DNA from: Diorhabda sublineata
Lineage: Eukaryota; Arthropoda; Insecta; Coleoptera; Chrysomelidae
Assembly: GCF_026230105.1 (NCBI RefSeq)
Contig: NC_079483.1
Coordinates: 13,943,312-14,007,311, forward strand
Reading direction: 5' to 3'
Length of the DNA stretch: 64,000 nucleotides
Below, piece by piece: positions 23,235-34,079 of this stretch. The translations under genes were made by a program, and so were the position numbers. Numbering within the stretch: position 1 is the first letter of the stretch; each line of letters starts with the position of its first letter. The notes below the pieces were generated by a model. The model saw only the letters and a program-made list of their open reading frames with translations, was not told where the DNA came from and made no database searches.

Positions 23235-23880
23235 AAGTATTCGTTAAAAGGTAATGGAATCATTATAAATTATTGGACGGCATTATACGCAATTATTTAG
23301 TCTATATTATAGTCCTACTTGGAAATGAGTAAAAAATCATTATCATACCTCGTTAACTTGCTACAACTGAATATTAAATTATAAAACGTAAATAGACGAG
23401 TAAAATGTAACTGCCTGTAAGGGAGTTTGGTTTAAACAGGGTGCCAGATGTGAACTGAGCCCTTTTTCCCCACAGCAAAAACCAAAAATGAAAATAAATG
23501 CTTTGCAAATAAAACAAAAGAAAAAAAATATTTCAATTCCAGATTATCTTTATAAATAATCATCGTCAGAATCGTATGAACTAGAGTCGTTATTGGATTG
23601 AGTTATGAAGGGTTGTAAAGAGTGTGATACCACATCTCATACTCATCTTCTTCTTCGATAACATGTTCAACACAGTTTTTCCAAAACTCTTGGCGGTCTG
23701 CTGCTATAACTTTCTTTACAAGTTCTACAACCTCTTCACTCAGTTCAGGAGACTGATTACATTTTCGTAATTCTGATTTTACGTTAGCCCATATTAACTC
23801 TATAGGTTTAAATATGCAATAATGAGGAGGTAGTCTGAGGAGATCCTGTTCTTTGCACAGCTCGTATAATAATAATAATA
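23235..23880 (-). mobile_element. DDE transposon (IS630-like) deletion copy A
   Basis: On the minus strand 23600-23870 encodes DLLRLPPHYCIFKPIELIWA, then VKSELRKCNQSPELSEEV, then RQEFWKNCVEHVIEEEDEYE. This is the C-terminal block of an insect DDE family (LPPYHC-LNPIEL-W---K, then W--C--HV---ED-Y), in which the Glu of PIE is catalytic. The rest of the transposase is absent. The flanking 23235-23470 is shared with copy B at 45250-45480, for example CTACAACTGAATATTAAATT, followed in both by GGTTTAAACAGGG. Both are therefore copies of one non-autonomous, internally deleted element. Confidence 0.7.
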
Positions 23881-24359
23881 AAGCGAATTTTGAACTAACG
23901 TTTGATTGTAACTTTAACTATCGATATCTCGAAAACGAAGCGAGATATCAAAAAATTTCATTCTTCATTTTCAAGAATCAAAAATTGGTTCAAACATACG
24001 GAAAAGAGTATTAATATTAAAAGAATTTATTCAAAAAAAAGTTTCTATGAAAAAACCTATTTTTTCACTGTTAGGACATAACTATAAATAGCAATTTTCA
24101 TATAATGACCATATAAGTCATGTAACAAGTTACTCCCTTGCTATTCATCTTTCGTAAACAAACTATTTCAATATTCATTATCTTTGATTTTAAACAAGCA
24201 TTATACCCACACTAATTATACATTGCCTTTATTAATCACTCTGGTCAATGAAATGGTATTCATTTTGCCACAGACTCTTATTTAAAAGTCAATTCAAATT
24301 GAATGTTTGAAGAAATCTAGGGAAATCAACTGCAATTGTTTGTTTTTCGCCGAGACGCA
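23881..24359. other. Unassigned AT-rich interval
   Basis: Nothing was recognised apart from a short AAT microsatellite at 23868-23880 at its left edge. Confidence 0.4.
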
Positions 24360-24790
24360 AATACGTTCTGATTGGTTGACATTTTCTTTTGACCTTGCAA
24401 AACATTTATATCAGATCGGTGTAACCAATCAGAAATGATACCGCACGTGTCGCATAGATATCCCGTACTTGTTTCAATTTAAATGATCCCCACCCAATTA
24501 TTTTACGTTCGCTATATAATATTATATTTATTTCATATCTTGTTTATCGTAGCATTTACCGCATTATGTGTTATGTATACATATAAATAGGAAAGCTCTA
24601 GCGTTAGAATTATCTAGATTCGCAAATCGCGCGGCGCTATGAAGTTAGCAACATGACGTCACAGTGACGTAACTAATAATCCCACTACAATCTGTTCGTT
24701 CGATGCGTTCTAGAGTGAACTGACCGACAAACGAGAAGGTTAAGTTAGTAGAGTTGCGACTGTCGCGTCGAGAGGAAAGTATGTCGAGAT
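24360..24790 (+). promoter_or_regulatory. Candidate promoter with CCAAT, E-box and CRE-like sites
   Basis: Within about 300 bases there are a perfect 11-base inverted pair, TCTGATTGGTT (24367-24377) and AACCAATCAGA (24423-24433), each with a CCAAT box, and a CACGTG E-box (24444-24449). A TATA-like run (GCTATATAATATTATA) lies at about 24511-24526. Then come TGACGTCA (24654-24661) and TGACGTAA (24665-24672), two CRE-type sites spaced one helical turn apart. The stretch 24620-24800 holds many CpG dinucleotides, unlike the flanks. Two possible splice donors follow (AAG|GTTAAG near 24738 and AAA|GTATGT near 24778). A transcribed first exon, probably untranslated, is plausible. The strand is uncertain. 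Confidence 0.4.
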
Positions 24791-25634
24791 TTGGTTCGTC
24801 TCGTTCTTTCGACCCAATTCACGCACGTAGACATACACAACAGGTTGATCGTCGAGGTGAACATCGATTTTCGTGGAAAGTTTTTGCGTTGTTATGTGTT
24901 TTATCTTGTAGTTTTGGAAATATATAGTGGAACGAGAAAAAAATAATGTGAGATTTGTGAACAAATATGTCAAGATTTATGTTAGTTTACTACAAAGATG
25001 AAATCGAGTTTGCATGACAACTTTAAAGTTAACGGGCTCTGTTTGTATTTGACCGTATCATTTGCAAGTTAATTGACCGCTAGATCATAGACGTAATCAC
25101 GCAAAAGTTTTTTTCTTTCATTTTCCCAAAAATTTTAGAAGATTATCAAGTGGAACATTGAAACTGTTACAGGGGTAATCAATTTTTTTACAGCCATATA
25201 CATTTTTTTATCAAAATATTATTGCTTTTTCGATGTTGTTAGTTATTACGATGAAATGTGAAATTTATTTAAAACTGAGTTTTCACTTAGGAAGGACATT
25301 TATACTAGATGTATTGAAACGAATGATGAGATTAAATAAAATTTTTATTTGACGCTACAAGCCCAGATATTTTAATTTTTTATGTGGTGTATAGCACACA
25401 TGGATCTGAATCAAGAATTTTTTATGAAAATAAATGAATCACCAGACCTAAACTAATACCCTTCATTGGAATAACAGAAAGAAGTGCGTTACTATTGAAA
25501 AATCAGAATTACTTAACAAAAAACCAGTAAAACAAGTTTCTGTGAGTAAGAAAGAACGAGGAAGCAACTTTTTAATATATTTTGCAATGAAAATCTGGCG
25601 GCTTCTTGTCCATGAGAAAGTAATTAACATCATA
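24791..25634. other. Interval downstream of the promoter candidate, no gene recognised
   Basis: No sustained frame or motif was seen. The 77-codon minus frame at 24740-24973 runs across the CpG-rich stretch and looks like chance. Confidence 0.35.
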
Positions 25635-26078
25635 TTATTCAAATAAATCTACGCATAATTTCAAACAGTATTGTATATTCTTATCAGTTTTTTTCAATTG
25701 CTTAACGTATCTCGCCATTATCTTTGGTATAATTCTTCTACATTCTTGTTTGACCCTCGTTATTTGTATTCTTTTTCGATTTGATGTTTTACTTGCAGTT
25801 CTTATACTATAATTCTTATATATTCTTCTAAATCTTAATACATCTTTTGGCTCAATGTGTGTCTTAAATGTGTATACATTTTGTTGTGCACTTAGCAATT
25901 CTGGTCTATATTTAATTCTCTTTGGTTGGTATGTAAATGTTTCGACTTTTTCTGCCACGTTTAGTAACAGATGCTTCGCCGCTCCTTGGGTTGGTTTTTC
26001 TTCTGAATTTTCATGATTCTGTGCCATCAATGCCACTTTAAGAGCCCAGTTTCTTATATGTTTTATCTGTTTTATCAT
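25635..26078 (-). CDS. Unidentified basic protein, 147 codons, intact frame
   Basis: This is one of the longest uninterrupted frames outside the transposons. The protein is strongly basic, with clusters such as SNRKRIQITRVKQECRR and MARYVKQLKKTDKN. It begins MIKQIKHIRNWALKVALMAQ and ends KLCVDLFE before TAA. No signal peptide, membrane segment or known catalytic motif is visible. The frame is open for eight further codons upstream of the ATG back to a TAG, so the Met at 26078 is the natural start; a spliced upstream exon cannot be excluded. The even amino-acid distribution and lack of low-complexity bias argue for real or recently real coding sequence, possibly an element or virus-derived ORF, but I recognise no family. 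No function is assigned. Confidence 0.4.
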   Translation of the reverse strand: MIKQIKHIRNWALKVALMAQNHENSEEKPTQGAAKHLLLNVAEKVETFTYQPKRIKYRPELLSAQQNVYTFKTHIEPKDVLRFRRIYKNYSIRTASKTSNRKRIQITRVKQECRRIIPKIMARYVKQLKKTDKNIQYCLKLCVDLFE

Positions 26079-27440
26079 GCAGTAATTTAGCCAGTTATTG
26101 TTCTATTCTATTTCGTACTTTCTAACTAGAAACGAAGTGTATTATTAACTGTAGGTTAAACATCCTTTGTTCTGGTTGTTGGTTTTTTTGTTTTTTGTTT
26201 TCAAAATCGTTTATTCTTATTTGTAATGTTTAAAAACTATAACGTTGTTATCATTATACTTGTATATTTACTCTTATTCAATAAGACTTCCTGCACATTA
26301 CTCTGTGAGAAAACAAATTTGGGGACCATTCGAGTATTGTGTATACATTGGACGGATAAGAAAATTCTTTTCTATGATTATTTTAATAGCATGAGAATAG
26401 GGAGAACCTGAAGCATTATTAATCTTTCCATTTTTTGGAATTATTTCAAACTAGCATGTATTAGAAATTGATATAAGTACCCAAAAATGATTGATACGAT
26501 AAGGTGGATTTACAAAGATGAACCGCCGTAATCTTATCTAACATTCATTTATTCCAGTCAGAATTTTGAAACTTTTTATCTTTGGCTTCAATTTAAAACA
26601 CGTGTCAAAAACTTTTTAATTAGTCTAATTAAATGAAATGAAAAATCATTGTGCGATGTGTGTTAAAAAGTATACTTAAACAAGTTTCTTATCACTTTTT
26701 GCGTCACTTCATTCTACGCGGTGCATTAAAACAATTTAATTGAGGGCTGTGGATGATAGGAAGAGATTTCTTAGTTCTTTCTTAATTTAGCTCAATTTTT
26801 CGCTCAAATATTTTCTGTAAATGTCATTCGTCTAAAGGTACAATTTATTCCGTCACTTCACTATAGTCGTCAAATCGAAAATATCCACGAGAACGCACAA
26901 ATTCAAATGAGATTAATGCCTATGAAAGAGGTCGCTAACTTAAGTTTATTTAAAATCGCATGATAATTTTAATAACAAGGTCTATATAGGATTGTAAAGC
27001 AGAAAAAGATATTTGATATCTTATTCTCTGAATTCTGTCTAGATTGTAATACAACCACCTTGAAAACCGTCAAATTCAATACATGAATAATGTAACGGTG
27101 CAAACCGTAAGGGTTCAACAGATAATTCCATACCATAGTGACGGGAAACACGAAAAAATAGTATAAGATATACTCTCCCGATAAAGAGTCATCATTTAAG
27201 TTCCCACAGAAATATTAATTGGTCTTGTGTACAGTATGTTAAATATTTGATGAAAATTTAATAATATACAAGACCAAGTTTATATGGAATCAACCCTACC
27301 AGAAAAAAACCTTTGTGCTTTCCTAGTTGACATTTTAGGTGCTATTTTAATAATCATTTCATCCTCTAGTTCCTTCAAAAGTCTATAAAATCCGGTCTTA
27401 TATGAACTTCACTTTAAACAATGTTAATGCATAATTAAAT
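26079..27440. other. Unassigned AT-rich interval
   Basis: No recognised gene or element. It ends at the insertion site of the LINE described next. Confidence 0.4.
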
Positions 27441-27444
27441 CATG

Positions 27445-27456
27445 TATATTGACACT
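27445..27456 (+). repeat. Target-site duplication, left copy
   Basis: TATATTGACACT is repeated exactly at 28384-28395 and brackets the LINE insertion. The first bases of the right copy merge with the AT-repeat tail, so the duplication may be a few bases shorter. Confidence 0.65.
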
Positions 27457-28353
27457 GGGTTGCGACAAGGGTGTTGTTTATCCCCAACTCTGTTCAACAT
27501 ATACATAGATGAAGCCCTAAGAGTTTGGAAAAAAAAATGTAAAGGAATGGGACTAACTATTGGGGAGAGCACCTTGTATACACTGCACTATGCCGATGAC
27601 CAGGTAGTGGTAGCACAGGAAAAAGAAGATCTGGAGTACATGTCTAGAAAACTTATAGAAGAATACCAAAAGTGGGGTCTACAGGTTAGCACGGAGAAGA
27701 CACAATACATATGTATAGGATCAGAAGATTCACCTGGGAATTTAGATCTAGAGGGAAAAATAATTAAAAACTGTAAGGAATGCATATACCTAGGTGTAAA
27801 ACTAACAACAACAGGACGAAACGAGGAAACAATTAGGGACAGAATAACCAAAGGAAGAAAAGTAATAAGAGCCCTGAACTCGGTGCTGTGGCAAAAGAAT
27901 ATTAGACCAGAAACAAAAAAGAGAATATACAACGCCATTTTACAACCAATAATTACATATAGCTCCGAGGTTTGGCAACTTACAGAAAAGCAAAAAAATA
28001 ACTTAAATGCAGTGGAAATGGATTTCTGGAGGAGAGCAGCAAGAATATCTAGAACGGAACATATAAGAAACGAGGAAATAAGAAGACAATTGAAAGTAGA
28101 AAGAACTTTAGTAGAAGATATAGAAAAGAAACAGTTGATTTGGTACGGACACGTTAAGAGAATGGGAAGAGAACGACTACCAAGAATAATATTAGAATGG
28201 ACCCCCAAAGAAAAAAGAAAGAGGGGAAGACCACCTAGAACATGGCTACAAGGAATCACTAGAGCAATGTCCGAAAGGAACCTAGCAGTCGACGACTGGC
28301 AAGATAGACAGGCCTGGAGATTAGGAACCCAAAGGCGTATAACGCTATAAAAG

Positions 28354-28383
<30 letters not shown>
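27457..28383 (+). mobile_element. Young 5'-truncated RTE-like LINE with open reverse transcriptase C-terminal region
   Basis: An open frame of about 300 codons ends at 28350. It starts at GLRQGCCLSPTLFNIYIDEA (palm), followed by YTLHYADDQVVVAQ (catalytic box with both Asp), QVSTEKTQYICIG, and YLGVKLTTTGRNEETI (thumb). Next comes YNAILQPIITYSSEVW, then KQLIWYGHVKRMGRERLPR and RKRGRPPRTWLQGI. This is the C-terminal half of an endonuclease-plus-reverse-transcriptase polyprotein of a LINE. The short 3' end running straight into an (AT)n microsatellite (about 28358-28388) is typical of RTE-like elements. A 12-base direct repeat (27445-27456 and 28384-28395) brackets it. By that reading the apparent start codon at 27442 and the codons TAT ATT GAC ACT are target DNA, and the element begins at GGG of GLRQG. 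The frame is unbroken, unlike all other reverse transcriptases here, so the insertion is recent. Confidence 0.85.

Positions 28384-28388
<5 letters not shown>
28358..28388 (+). repeat. (AT)n microsatellite tail of the LINE
   Basis: A pure AT dinucleotide run follows the LINE stop codon after only a few bases, and probably represents the element's 3' tail. Confidence 0.85.
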
Positions 28389-28390
<2 letters not shown>

Positions 28391-28395
28391 ACACT
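28384..28395 (+). repeat. Target-site duplication, right copy
   Basis: This is an exact copy of the 12 bases at 27445-27456, placed directly after the AT tail. Confidence 0.65.
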
Positions 28396-28439
28396 AAAGT
28401 TTTCGTTTGCACGGTTGAATTCTACTTCACAGAAGTCTA

Positions 28440-29310
28440 CGAGGGTTATACTCAACTTTTGAGATGTGGCAACACTGGTATGAATATGTCAAATCTGACA
28501 TTGCCATAATATGACATTTTTAATGGTGAGCGTACTAAACGTATTGAGATACGAGAGCCGTTTGAGTGGTTTACAGTTACTTGAAACATTCTTAGCCAAA
28601 AAATGGAATTAAATTAAAAATTTTCGTGCGATGATTTTCTATGACTTTCGACGTGGATTGATTAAATCAGCGTGCCGATCAACTCGCTTCGACTTTTGGT
28701 GATGATGTAAGATCTGGAACCGGCGTGTTTCGCAGTCTTTCCGAATTCAATCGCTTCGCTACAGTATGAATTTATCGTCCAAAATCAACTGTTGTACTAG
28801 AAAACATCGATGCTGTGTGTAAACTGATATTGCAAGATGTGACATACCGTGAAATTGCGGTATACTTGAGCATATATTCAATATTGCATGAACATTTGGA
28901 TTTCAAAAAGATTCGTTCGCATTGGATACCGCATAATTTGACAATCGCTCAAGAAAAAGCTCGTGTCGATTGGTGCTTCAAAAGACTTCTAGTGGAAGAA
29001 ACTTCAAATTGATGGGTCATCCGCCGTACCGTCCTTACTTGGCACCAAATGATTTCTTCTTATTCCTGTAGATCAAAAATAAATTGTGAGTTCACCGTTT
29101 CTCTACATCTGAAGCAGCGGTGGATACGTTCAAATCGCATGTTTTGGAGGTATCTGAATCGGAATGGAAAAAATGCTTCGACAATTGGTTCAAACGCTTG
29201 CAAAAGTGTATTAATCTTAATGAAGAATATTCTGAAAAACAGTAAATCCTCATCCAATTATAAATATTTGTTTTTATTTGTCTGTCTCAAAATTTGAGTG
29301 GTAACTCTCG
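28440..29310 (+). mobile_element. mariner element copy 2, both ends present, internally deleted
   Basis: The left end CGAGGGTTATACTCAACTTT at 28440 is matched in reverse complement by AAATTTGAGTGGTAACTCTC ending with G at 29310, with a few mismatches. A TA dinucleotide stands on each side (28438-28439 and 29311-29312), as expected for mariner target sites. Inside, the plus strand reads ENIDAVCKLILQDVTYREIA, ILHEHLDFKKI, WIPHNLTIAQEKARVDWCFK, then jumps to MGHPPYRPYLAPNDFFLF and a tail with SESEWKKCFDNWFKRLQKCI. The central catalytic region between the ARVDWC and GHPPY blocks (with the first two Asp residues) is deleted near 28995-29010. At 871 bases it is shorter than the roughly 1.3 kb typical of full mariners, so it is non-autonomous. 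Copy 1 lies at 21630-22525. Confidence 0.85.
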
Positions 29311-29312
29311 TA

Positions 29313-30035
29313 CCAACTAGGCTGACATGCAAGTTCAAATAGTATAGAATATTATAAACAAATTAATATAACTCTATAAATTATATGAATGAGGGTCACT
29401 GTTTTTATACTCACCAGTTGTTGAGTTTTTGGAGTATTGATTGCTATCAAAAAGTGTTATTACGTACAGTTTTCTAGTAACTTAATGCGATTGAAATGAA
29501 AGAATATATTGAGGCGCTTGCAAAATTTTGTTTGGTATAAAAGAGCGTAAACAGTGGTTAGTAGCGATTTGCAGGGACAACTATACCTCTATGGTTATAA
29601 ATTTAAACTCCAATGAATAAGGACATCACTCTACACCACTACACCAGCGCCTCTAGCAAATTCGAGCGCTCTAATCGTCATTGGCCTTGGGTAAGGCCGG
29701 GAAAAGCGCGACAACTTTTGGAGAAAAACTATTATATAAATTTCTTGTTTTTTTTTTAAATTCGTTAAAACAATGCTTAAAGGATTAAAACATTAAAAGT
29801 AATTTATATCATAGGAAAATCAATTTTAATAGAATAGTACCATCATTATTATAAATTGACGGTCTTACTGGCATATCCTAGTTATAACTACCACTTGTGA
29901 CGGGTTGAATCAACTTAAAAAATTACAAAACACATCTTCGAACTGCATAATTTGACACAACACTATAATATATTAGAAAAGTATAAATCAAATTAGTTTG
30001 TCTTGTCTCTTTCAGTATGAATGGAAAAATTCTCA
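29313..30035. other. Unassigned interval
   Basis: No gene or element end was recognised. A short GC-richer patch lies at 29640-29720. Confidence 0.4.
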
Positions 30036-30250
30036 AGCTTTTCTTTATAAAACGTATTGATTTTAGGTCTCATTTGATAGAAAATTAGTTTAAAAAAACA
30101 GGTAGAAAATTGACGACCTATTTCAGTCTTTGAAAAAACCACGTCGAAACAATAATTTTTTACCTGTTTTTTGCAACCAATTTTCTATCAAAAGAAACCT
30201 AAACTCAAGACGATTTATTATGAAAAACATATAAAAAGGTTTGTGAAGTA
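30036..30250. mobile_element. Foldback pair of Penelope-type terminal sequence
   Basis: The left arm (about 30040-30115) and the right arm (about 30163-30245) are reverse complements with mismatches. TTGATTTTAGGTCTC, GATAGAAAATTAG and AACAGGT on the left face ACCTGTTTTTTGC, CCAATTTTCTATC and CCTAAACTCAAGAC on the right. The spacer carries CGTCGAAACAATA, the GTCGAAA box seen at 17.8 and 59.6 kb. It is the same terminal family as at 17690-17845, 18328-18490 and 59564-59690. Confidence 0.6.
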
Positions 30251-30561
30251 AAAAGAGACATTCTCAAGTTTCAAGCATCCAACGACTGCCATCCTCACAT
30301 TTGATCCAGTAGTCGTTCACAGTGGTTTCACGTATCAAATGTAAAAGGCCTAATATGAAGTTTTGAAATATCAATTTGACGTGGAAATTATAAAGCTAAA
30401 GTTAGCTTTTTTGATTAAATTAGAATATTAGAAACAAAAAATTTCTTAATTTAAAGCTTATAAGTGTTTTGAAGTGCCCCAAAAGTCAAACCAAAATAGT
30501 TTTCTCTTGTTTTTTTTTTATATGAATTATCCGTACTTATTGTACTCTCCCGGTAGACTAT

Positions 30562-31250
30562 CTCTAGAACAGCGTTCCTCAACCTTTAGTGGTGACCCAA
30601 AATTGGGTCGTGAACGCTATTGAAGTGGGTCGCGGAAGTTTTCAATATACGTTGAGAGTCTCGTACTATTTCAAGTGAAACGACTGCAATAAAATTATGT
30701 TTACTGCACTTGTATAGATATAATAAATACAATACGCATTTTTTGCTGCCTTATTGATTGTAATACATTTAATGTATGATAAAAAAATAGGTAAATAGTT
30801 GTAGGATTGTGGTTAGAATCCATATTTCAAATTTATAGTCGTGTTGCCAATTAATATTTCAATTGAGTCTATTTTGCACCGACCATTCATGATAAAATTT
30901 ACTTATTAACAAGAATTTTTCAGAATTAGGATTACTTTAATGGCCTGCTTAATTTGTATGCAATTTCTTTCGAATAAATCCAAACTCAATATATTGAAAA
31001 AATATTTTGGAAAAGTCTGAGTATAAAACTTGATACAACAGCACGGCAACAAATCAATTTCGTTAGATAAAACTTCCTACGCTTCTTTTGAAGTATCAAA
31101 AGTGACTCAAAAAAAATTTTAGTGGTATTGGAATTGATTGAACCAGTTGTGGTAGCCCTTGCAAGAACTGTCTGTGAAGAGTAAATAGCTAAGAAGCTGG
31201 AAATAGCGCTAGTATACCGTAGAAATTTTTTTTTTATTTTAGCTCTAAAC
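30562..31250 (+). pseudogene. hAT element 5' end and transposase N-terminal remnant (ZBED5-like)
   Basis: CAGCGTTCCTCAACCTTTAG at 30570, followed by GTGACCCAAAATTGGGTCG and, further on, GGGTCGCGGAAG, is the typical end of a large hAT group. The 8 bases before it, CTCTAGAA, fit the nTCTAGAn target preference of that group. Further in, near 31065-31225, the plus strand reads SYASFEVSKVTQKKF and, in another frame, LELIEPVVVALARTVCEE followed, after a stop, by IAKKLEIALVY. These resemble AS-EVS--I-K-KKP--IGE-LI-P and the helix after it in ZBED-type hAT transposases. Stops are frequent, the catalytic core is missing and no right end was found. Confidence 0.6.
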
Positions 31251-32203
31251 TTCCAACGTGCTATCACTCAAAACGCCGGCCAGCGATTAATCCAACAGAG
31301 GCGCGGATCCTTTAACCCTCCGCTTTGTCTTACAGTACCCGCTCGTTGGTATCACACATCGTGTGAGAGATACTCAAGGCCCAACAGACCTCGCTCTGCT
31401 CTATTATTAAATACAAAACATGTTATTCTAAATTCTCTTTTCTTTCATTAAGTATGAATATATACGTAGAAAAACTTTCTACTTCGACAGACGTAATCGG
31501 CGCATCTTTTAATGCTGAAAGAAATACATGCTCAATATTTATATCTGCTAAAAATTCTCCACTCAATAATTTAGACGCACTAATCAAAGTAGTAAAGTGT
31601 TGAACTTGAATGTTCAATAAGTTGTATCGAATCGAATAAATGTACTTACTGCACTATTTTCTAATTTGGAAATTGTTTCAACTTGAATTTTGAATAACAA
31701 AAACTTTGATTTGGTTTTTAATCGAGATAATTATACGTTCGACAAAATGTGTCAAATTTGACAAATATGTGGGCTACAGTGAAATATAAATAAAAGTCTA
31801 AAATTTCGGTATAAAACTTAATTTTATCGAGGTACCAGCAAAAACTAATGATTTTTCAAAACCACTATGCTCAACCGCATATTTGGTTCATCTAATAAAA
31901 TGAATGAGCAATAACGGATATAAGAAGTTGAACCTCTTTTATTTTTTGTTCGACTTCTCGTATTAAGTGGGTTAACTCATATTTTCTCCTTTTTTGCTAT
32001 TGTGCCAGTGTTGAGGTCAGTCGACATTACGCTCAGGGTCTCAGTCTAGTCAATTTTCCACTCCAATAATTGTTATTGTTTCACAACATGCACGATTATC
32101 ATGTTTTCAATCATATTTAGGTTGTGGGATGAGTGCAATACTGAATTTATATTGAAATTAGTTTCATGCAAGCAGCATTATTCACAAAAAAATTAATACA
32201 TCT
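31251..32203. other. Unassigned interval with a short GC-rich patch
   Basis: 31270-31400 is GC-rich and contains a small palindrome (CACACATCGTGTG), but there is no coding or element evidence. Nothing else was recognised. Confidence 0.35.
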
Positions 32204-32855
32204 ACATACAGGGTGCCTCTACATTCATGTGACAAAATTTGGGAGGTGATTGCTCGTATGAAATTAAAATGGGTCTTTCCTATTACAAAATTTTTTTAGT
32301 CCATCCCTCTCCGAGATATCATTTTTAAAAGGTGGTGACTAAAATTTTTTCCAAAAGTTCAGTTATGCTTAAAATTCTGTAATTTTCGTGCACTTGCAAA
32401 AAACTAACTACAGGTATTTTTTCACATCTTATTTTTGTTTTCCACTCAATTTATTGAAAAAATTATGAATTATCGTTTTTATTATTTTTTTCTCTGTAGC
32501 TATTGGTTTTGGGAACAATGGAAAGAGTGAAAAATATTTTCAAATGAAATACATACTTAAGGTATAATTTTATTTCATGAAACTTTATCTTGAAAAAAAG
32601 TTTTTATATGAAATAAAATCAGGGTTGCTAATTCCAACCCGAATAATGTAACAGGAATATCGAAAAAATACACGTAGTTAGTCTACAGAATTTCAAGTTT
32701 CTAACATTACTGAAATTTCAGGGAAAAAAAAATAAAAACTCAATTTTAGTCACCACTTTTTAAAGGCGATATCTCGGAAGAGGGTTGCTGAGCAAATTTT
32801 GTTATAGGAAATCACTTTCTGAATTTTGTCGCATGAATTTAGAAACCCTGTATGT
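32204..32855. mobile_element. 652-bp MITE with long terminal inverted repeats
   Basis: The left end ACATACAGGGTGCCTCTACA (32204) and the right end (reverse complement ACATACAGGGTTTCTAAATT, ending at 32855) pair over about 115-145 bases with mismatches. Shared blocks include ATTCATG-GACAAAATT, CCGAGATATC and GTGGTGACTAAAATT. The interior is AT-rich and has no reading frame. The CAGGGTG ends and long arms are typical of non-autonomous DNA transposons. The parent family cannot be named because no transposase is present. Confidence 0.75.
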
Positions 32856-34079
32856 GGATTTGCGGAGGTTTAATAATAAGAAACATTAGAAATCGATGGT
32901 AAAATTTTTTAACTCTAATGGATATTGAAAAATAAAAAGATACATTCGCCATATTTCTATTATCAATGGACGAAGAGATCGTATTTATATTAATAAATAC
33001 GTTTCTAAACTCAGAATATATTCTAGTTACGTTTCATCGTTTTTTATTCATTTTTTCGTTTTGATTGTTAAGTAGTTTCAACACCTGCACGGTGTTCAGG
33101 GCAGCAGACGTTGTAGTTCGATTCTAACGATTGTTAATTATTCTCATGAAACGTATGTTTATCATGTTAGATGAATTGATATGTATTTATGAGCTTTATT
33201 GGATATTTCTATTTATGAATTCTAGCTACTAAACGAGATATTACAAAATATTTTACTTCCTTACTTGCTTTTTCATACTTATTTTTTTCTATAATTGAAT
33301 TTCGTATTATTAAATTGAATAACGTGTTATTTTCACTATAAATCACCTGAGATTGACAACACTGATTGGATCATCTGGTACAACAAAAATGCTAGGCATT
33401 TTATATGGATGCCCATATCATAAAAATGTCAAATCACAACTGAGATTCACGTTACATTTTATAAATTAAACTTCACTCGAATATCGAGATATTAAAGACT
33501 CTAATTCCCGTCATCCCGTAATCATAAAAAAGATAAATACGGATTTTGAATGAAGTTACAAAGCAAAAATAATTATTCTGAAAAAATATTGTATGTTTTC
33601 TTTAAGTCTTTTTAACTAAAATATTATCAAAGATGGCCGACTTCCGGTTCTGCCCTGTATATTAATACATTTTTGAAATTCTATTTTTATGCATTCAGGG
33701 GTAAAAAATAAAGCAAATTCATGTATACTTTCCTATATCTAAACCTTACCGTTTTCCAGATATTAAAAGTATAATTGAGCACAGAACCAAAACTAAAAAT
33801 AATAAGTAATTCTAATTCTCTTTCAAGCATTTTGTAGACAGTAGAGTTATTTTCATTTCTGTTATACAAATTAGTCGTTTTTTAAACAAAAATTGTAATA
33901 TTTTTTCGATACAAACAAATTAAAAAAAAAGAAGTTGAGAAAAGAGATATGTGGAAGGAAGGATGGAAAAAATTTGAAAAAATGGAAAGTATTTTTAGAC
34001 AAAAACGGGTACTTGAATGAAATTAAAAAAAACCAACTAAACAACTAAAAATCTAATTAAAAATTATTTATAACGATAA
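32856..34079. other. Unassigned interval
   Basis: No gene was recognised. Near 33632-33652 the text ATGGCCGACTTCCGGTTCTG, followed by CCCTGTATA, looks like the right end of a MITE, but no left end was identified. Confidence 0.4.

Noticed and set aside
27588..28412. 274-codon minus-strand frame
   Set aside because: It is the antisense shadow of the LINE reverse transcriptase frame at 27457-28350.
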